A stretch of 64,000 bases of DNA from Condylostoma magnum (lineage: Eukaryota > Ciliophora > Heterotrichea > Heterotrichida > Condylostomatidae): NCBI GenBank assembly GCA_920105805.1, contig CAKKTI010000024.1, forward strand, positions 1 through 64,000, in the 5' to 3' direction. Both the position numbers and the translations under genes were made by a program. Position 1 is the first letter of the stretch, and each line of letters opens with the position of its first letter. Shown here piece after piece: positions 61,648 through 64,000 of the stretch. Below the pieces are notes generated by a model that worked only from the letters and a program-made list of their open reading frames with translations, was not told the DNA's origin and did not search any database.

Positions 61648-63444
61648 ATGGGCAATAGCTGCGTTAAGTCTAATAATGCTACAATGAAGAAGAAAATTGA
61701 GCTTGCATAAAAAACAGGGATACTATCATTGGAAGCCCATGACATAAAAAAATGGCCTTAAAGACTATTTAATACTAGGCTTAATGTACTGAACATATCA
61801 AAGAACTAGATAAAGCGTCTTCCTGAGGATTTCGGGGAGATTGTAAATGTTAAAAATTTCAATTTGTCAAGCAATCTTATAACTTACCTGCCAGACTAAA
61901 TAAGTGTATTTACAAGTCTCGTGGATTTAAGAATTGACTATAATCTTTTATCTGAGTTGCCTAATAGCTTTTCACCTCCTAATCTCACTTCTTTGTCGAT
62001 TTCTTTCAATAATTTATATACAATTCCTGAGTCGATTTTACAGTGCAGACGTTTAAACAGTATTAATCTGTAGAATAATAAATTCGTAGAGTATCCTTTA
62101 GCTCTTACAGTGCATTAGAACTTAGAGTCAATCAACCTTTAAAATAACTAAATTCAATAGCTCCCTAAAAACTGGGATGTTCCAGCTTTGTAGATCTTGT
62201 TACTAGCCGATAATCAACTATCAAATATACCGAGAAAGTTGTTCTAAAACACTAACATAAGTAGAATTGGGCTTATAGGCAATAATATTACATAATTAGA
62301 GCTGTAGTAGATGAAGGGTGCAGATAGTTATATAGAGCGAAGAAAAGAGAGGAAAAATAAGGGACTTTGGCAGAATTTAGAGCAAGATAATGATTTACTT
62401 AGATAAATAAAAATGCTGGAAAGTTTAGTAGAGTATTCTAACCTGTTCTTTGTTGTTTTATAGCCTTTGTATCATACAATTAAAAGTATGTCAGGAAATA
62501 AGGTGTCTTATTAGATATTAGCATATTGATGTTTAATAGGAATTTGAAAATATATAGAAATTTTACTGTAAGTACAGGGCTATGGCTATCTATGTTGTTA
62601 ATCCATAATTTGCTTTCTTATATCAGAGCCTTCTGCCATGGGAGCCCAAGGAATTTTTGAGTACTTTGTACAGATTGATGCATTTGTAGGAAATACCTTT
62701 TTTGGAATTAAGGAATTGGATAAGGAAAGGTAAAAGCTACTTGAACTTTGCTATAAGATTGCTGATAATGTTGATATGACAATATTATGTGAAAATGCAA
62801 ACAATTATGCTTAAATGCCCATGAGTTCTATTTAATTCCACTAATGGGCCAAATAGCCTAAAACAATAGCTGCTTTTGTGGCTTCAAGAGTTGGTTATTT
62901 AGTATCTGAAAATATACTAAAGAAAGATTAGGCTTAGTAGTTGATAAAATAGAAAATGATTGAAAAACTAGTTGATAATATTTACAGTGAATAAGAAGAT
63001 TTAGTAGAAAACAGTGTTTTAGCCTTACTGTTTCTATGTTAATAAAATAAACGAGTAATTAATAGTTTAAGATCTGATAAAGTAATTGAACAGCTCTGTA
63101 TTATTCTATCTAATCAAGACAATAAGGACTTATAATTATCAATTTTAACACTATCTAGACTTATTTTCGATAGAAATTTAACAATGTAATAAGTTTTTAT
63201 ACGATAACAAGTCATTCCAATTGCTCTAAAGTTACTAGAAACTGATGATATACTGTAAATATACGAAATACTACAGGTAATTCTTGCACTAATAATAGGT
63301 ACAAATGATCAACTAAATATACAATCAATACAGATACTAAAAATCCAGGGAGCATAGGCGTTAATAAGTAAAGTAATACAAGACTAAACCAGTGATTAAG
63401 TCCTAGGCATAGGGAATACAATTCAAAAAATACTTTCCCAATAG
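61648..63444 (+). CDS. LRRC57-like leucine-rich repeats joined in frame to an ARM-like protein
   Basis: Starts MGNSCVKSNN, a probable N-myristoylation site as in LRRC57 (MGNSALRAH). Residues 20-245 are leucine-rich repeats (LNVLNISKNQIKRLPEDFGE, LTSLSISFNNLYTIPES) ending GADSYIERRKERKN, matching the LRRC57 C-terminus. The same frame continues through TAA ATA AAA ATG at 62404-62415 into a helical ARM-like part (MLESLVEYSNLFFVVLQ ... LVENSVLALLFLCQQN ... IQLSIL-type repeats) to TAG. Either the TAA at 62404-62406 ends LRRC57 and a second gene starts 6 bp later, or it is glutamine and the two are one protein of about 598 residues. Divergent from PARP, 37 bp apart. Confidence 0.75.
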
Positions 63445-63493
63445 TTAATTTACACAATTTACTAAAAAATAACGATTTACCAATTATTTTAAA

Positions 63494-64000
63494 ATGGGTG
63501 TAAATTGTTCCTGCCTATCAAACCAAAATGATAAAAATTCAAATCTAGAGTCTTAATAACTTGACTAGAAAGTAAACCTAATAATAGTTGAAGACTCTGT
63601 AGTAATATCCCCCCAAATAGAAGCTTAGTCCCTAGCAAAAGGCTTCCTAGCCCGAAAACAAATCTACACTAAAAAATCAAAACCCCTTTAAAGTTACCAA
63701 AGCTTTAACACAACTCCAAGTGTTATTCTAGAGTTTAAACCAACAGACAGCTCCGATACAAACTTAAAATTGTGTCTAGAGAACGCAGTGTACTCAGGTG
63801 AAAGAAACTCCGAGGGAGCCTATCACGGTAAGGGTAATTTAACAGTTCCCAACAATTTTGAGTACTAAGGTGATTTTAAAAACGGCAGGTTTTTTGGAAA
63901 GGGGAGCCTTAAATACCAGGAAGGTGGCCACTACTAAGGTGACTTTTAGAATGGTGTAGCACATGGGTAAGGGATACTTTAGAGATCCGACGGATCTCAG
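63494..64000 (+). CDS. MORN-repeat protein, cut by the window end
   Basis: Starts MGVNCSCLSNQND, a likely myristoylation/palmitoylation site. An IQ-like basic helix is near residue 50 (LAKGFLARKQIYTKK). From about residue 105 MORN repeats begin: YSGERNSEGAYHGKGNLTV, YQGDFKNGRFFGKGSLKY, YQGDFQNGVAHGQGILQR. MORN repeats bind membranes or proteins at cell-cortex and ciliary structures. At least 169 residues are inside the window. The ATG is 50 bp after the stop chosen for the upstream gene. Confidence 0.82.

Overview
The window reads as macronuclear DNA of a ciliate in which all three stop codons are also sense codons. Conserved genes show TAA and TAG at glutamine positions (TAG is the Q of the kinesin P-loop GQTGTGKT). 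They show TGA at tryptophan positions (subdomain VIII of the MAP kinase, three invariant W of the BEACH domain, the W of EXO1 VDTYVWLH, several W of an Mpv17 protein). The same triplets also end genes: most reading frames close with TAA or TAG, a few with TGA, usually just before the next gene. This matches the Condylostoma-type heterotrich code (NCBI table 28) better than the karyorelict code, where only TGA terminates. Codons are therefore read here as TAA/TAG = Q and TGA = W inside genes. The stop of each gene was chosen from homology and from the position of the next gene, so C-termini are less certain than frames. The organism (Condylostoma magnum or a relative) is an inference.

The window is about 95 percent coding and nearly intron-free: almost every long gene reads in one frame from ATG to stop. 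Convergent stops are mostly 1 to 40 bp apart, head-to-tail gaps are often 8 to 60 bp, and several divergent pairs have start codons only 4 to 7 bp apart.

Layout. 1-7.5 kb: end of a probable membrane protein, a FAN-like BEACH protein, a small unknown gene, ribosomal protein uS11 (RPS14) and an ABHD11-like protein without its catalytic serine. 7.5-16.4 kb: kinesin-2, a UBL-ankyrin-PH-AGC kinase, a B-box-like protein, an ERK-type MAP kinase, a CDPK-like pseudokinase and a START protein. 16.4-33.9 kb: a 1636-residue coiled-coil gene, an Mpv17 protein, several unknown genes, a CFAP97 protein, a second long coiled-coil gene, a TTLL-like protein with IQ motifs and a Cys-pair/SR-like protein. 33.9-44 kb: eIF4A-III, an EXO1-type nuclease, two enoyl-CoA hydratase paralogues flanking a WD40 gene and a poorly understood 2.1-kb stretch, an MRH-type membrane protein and an F-box protein. 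44-55 kb: FAM184, F-BAR, NSUN2, RAD51, a TRIM37 homologue, a cyclin, HIBCH and a coiled-coil protein. 55-64 kb: a basic protein, an EF-hand protein, a degenerate kinesin, PARP, an LRRC57-like/ARM-like protein and the start of a MORN protein.

Several genes suggest cilium, basal-body or cytoskeleton work (kinesin-2, CFAP97, FAM184, TTLL, TRIM37, long coiled coils). Others cover DNA repair (RAD51, EXO1, PARP), acyl-CoA metabolism (two ECH, HIBCH) and signalling. I see no mobile element, viral fossil, CRISPR array, tRNA or rRNA. The most unusual aspects are the code, the start-to-start divergent pairs, and the number of family members that have lost catalytic residues.
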